NCBI GenBank assembly: GCA_035528905.1 | Contig: DATKXU010000112.1 | Coordinates: forward strand, 1 to 5,519 | Length of the DNA stretch: 5,519 bases | From: DATKXU01 sp035528905 | GTDB taxonomy: Bacteria > Armatimonadota > UBA5829 > DTJY01 | Reading direction: 5' to 3' | Shown: positions 4,809 to 5,519 of the stretch, one piece after another | Layout of the letters: each line of letters begins with the position of its first letter | Numbering within the stretch: position 1 is the first letter of the stretch | Translations under genes and position numbers: made by a program | Notes under the pieces: generated by a model | The model's database searches: none | What the model was told of the DNA's origin: nothing | The model's input: the letters and a program-made list of their open reading frames with translations, nothing else

Positions 4809-5519
4809 CTAGTAGACTCCATATTCCCGGGCGATCTCGATCATGGCGAAGATGTTCTCATCGGGGGTGTCGCGCCCGCACTGATCGCCAGTTGCCAGGA
4901 CGAATCCCCCACCCTCCGCCGCCTGATCCATGCAGCGCCTGGACTCCCGGCGAACGTCATCGGGAGTGCCCCGCAGCATGACCTCGGTCGTGTGGAGATT
5001 GCCCTTCAGAGCGATCCGCTTGCCAAACTTCCGCTTAATCTCGGCAAGGTCGCAGTCGCCCATGGGCGGAATCTCCAGGGGCTCGATGGAGCTGAGATCG
5101 GTCTCATTCGCACAGATCTCCACGAGCACGCGCTCCCTGCCGCATGCGTGAAGATGGGATGGGATTCCGGCTGCCCTTGCCATAGCGGTGACCTTCTGCA
5201 GCGTCGGCAGGCTGAGCTTGCGGAATATCTCCGGCGATTGGAGAGTCATCAGCCCCGAAACCCCGATCATGAGGAAGTCCGGTTTCGCCTTCAGAATCCG
5301 CTCGGCAAGCCTGACCTGGAACGCTTCCTGGACCTCCGCATAGCGCTCGATCAGGGCCGGGTAGTCAAGATAGGCATACGTCGCCGCCTCGGCGCCGCCT
5401 TCGATGAAGTTGCATAAGTCCTGAAGGCCCGGCAGCCCGACCGACGGCCCGACTACCCCGAGATCGCCCATCTCTCGCTTGATCTCCTGGTAGCCGGAAT
5501 CATCGCCCTCGCCGGGATC
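4809..5519 (-). CDS. Uroporphyrinogen decarboxylase (URO-D)/MtaA-family protein, 5' end missing
   Basis: The frame stays open to the right edge, so the ATG at 5471 need not be the start; 236 C-terminal residues are visible of the 330-380 usual in this family. In partial-protein numbering: a YAEVQEAF helix (about 60-67), a PDFLMIGVSG strand (80-89), HLHACGRE with H124-x-C126, SIEPLEIPPMGD (145-156), RIALKGNLHTTEVMLRGTPDDV (168-189) and the C-terminal TGDQCGRDTPDENI (about 210-223). The fold is the URO-D TIM barrel. H-x-C is the zinc motif of MtaA/CmuA-type corrinoid methyltransferases, where a third Cys lies near the GDQ region; C214 is close to that place but appears offset by about two residues. 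I infer a methyltransferase-like or catabolic member rather than heme-pathway HemE: the H-x-C motif, the degenerate GDQ..TPDEN tail and the lipoprotein neighbour do not suggest heme synthesis. The substrate cannot be told. It is the first visible gene of a minus-strand operon with the TPR lipoprotein; its promoter lies beyond the window. Confidence 0.87.
   Translation of the reverse strand, partial: DPGEGDDSGYQEIKREMGDLGVVGPSVGLPGLQDLCNFIEGGAEAATYAYLDYPALIERYAEVQEAFQVRLAERILKAKPDFLMIGVSGLMTLQSPEIFRKLSLPTLQKVTAMARAAGIPSHLHACGRERVLVEICANETDLSSIEPLEIPPMGDCDLAEIKRKFGKRIALKGNLHTTEVMLRGTPDDVRRESRRCMDQAAEGGGFVLATGDQCGRDTPDENIFAMIEIAREYGVY
4817..4820 (-). promoter_or_regulatory. Shine-Dalgarno selecting the GTG start of the TPR lipoprotein
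   Basis: GGAG on the minus strand lies inside the last codons of the upstream gene, eight bases before the GTG at 4806-4808. No in-frame ATG lies close enough to give an intact signal peptide, and the GTG gives exactly the positive N-region needed before the Leu-rich core. This supports GTG as the start and translational linkage to the upstream gene. Confidence 0.75.

Noticed and set aside
5469..5471. ATG as the start of the URO-D-like gene
   Set aside because: Sixteen more sense codons run to the window edge, and the visible protein lacks about the first 100 or more residues of the family.
4809..5519. Annotation as HemE (heme biosynthesis)
   Set aside because: The H-x-C motif and the GDQ..TPDEN tail fit the MtaA/CmuA-like branch better, and no tetrapyrrole gene is nearby.
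1..5519. Mobile element, CRISPR array, tRNA/rRNA, toxin-antitoxin or defence genes
   Set aside because: No terminal inverted repeats, regular direct repeats, transposase or integrase motifs, or RNA-gene signatures were seen on either strand.

Overview
The window reads as ordinary chromosomal DNA of a free-living, GC-rich bacterium. There is no mobile element, CRISPR array, tRNA or rRNA. It combines large exported proteins made of Fn3, golvesin-like and OB-like beta domains, a uroporphyrinogen-decarboxylase-family protein ending in a GDQ..TPDEN motif, and a single-domain cold-shock protein. This mix is what I associate with Armatimonadota and similar poorly cultured phyla. That placement is an inference from protein style, not proof.

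Layout. Plus strand, left to right: the C-terminal 497 residues of a large exported mosaic protein, whose reading frame is open through the left edge; a strong intrinsic terminator (1522-1554); a near-consensus sigma70-type promoter (1565-1594); an inositol-monophosphatase-family enzyme (1605-2531); and, 11 bases later, a secreted protein with Ig-like domains and a C-terminal carbohydrate-binding-like domain (2543-3700). The last two look like a two-gene operon. Minus strand, right to left: a URO-D/MtaA-family protein cut by the right edge (4809-5519); a TPR lipoprotein whose GTG start directly abuts the preceding stop (4035-4808); and a cold-shock protein (3707-3964) with its own strong promoter and a consensus Shine-Dalgarno. 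The two strands converge at 3700/3707 with only six bases between the stop codons.

The most useful observations concern starts and regulation. The enzyme at 1605 appears to be made from a leaderless or nearly leaderless mRNA: the promoter covers the upstream ATG at 1575, and the predicted transcription start lies 0-5 bases before the ATG at 1605. Three other apparent starts also need correction. The gene at the left edge begins outside the window (GTG 74 is internal to an Fn3 domain), the secreted protein starts at ATG 2543 rather than the TTG six bases upstream, and the URO-D-like gene continues past ATG 5471 to the right edge.

The genes do not form a recognised pathway. The exported proteins suggest interaction with surface or extracellular polysaccharide. 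The URO-D-like protein suggests methyl transfer or one-carbon chemistry rather than heme synthesis. I found no convincing previously undescribed system. The best candidates for follow-up are the leaderless enzyme plus secreted-protein operon, and the tandem OB-like C-terminus of the left-edge protein.
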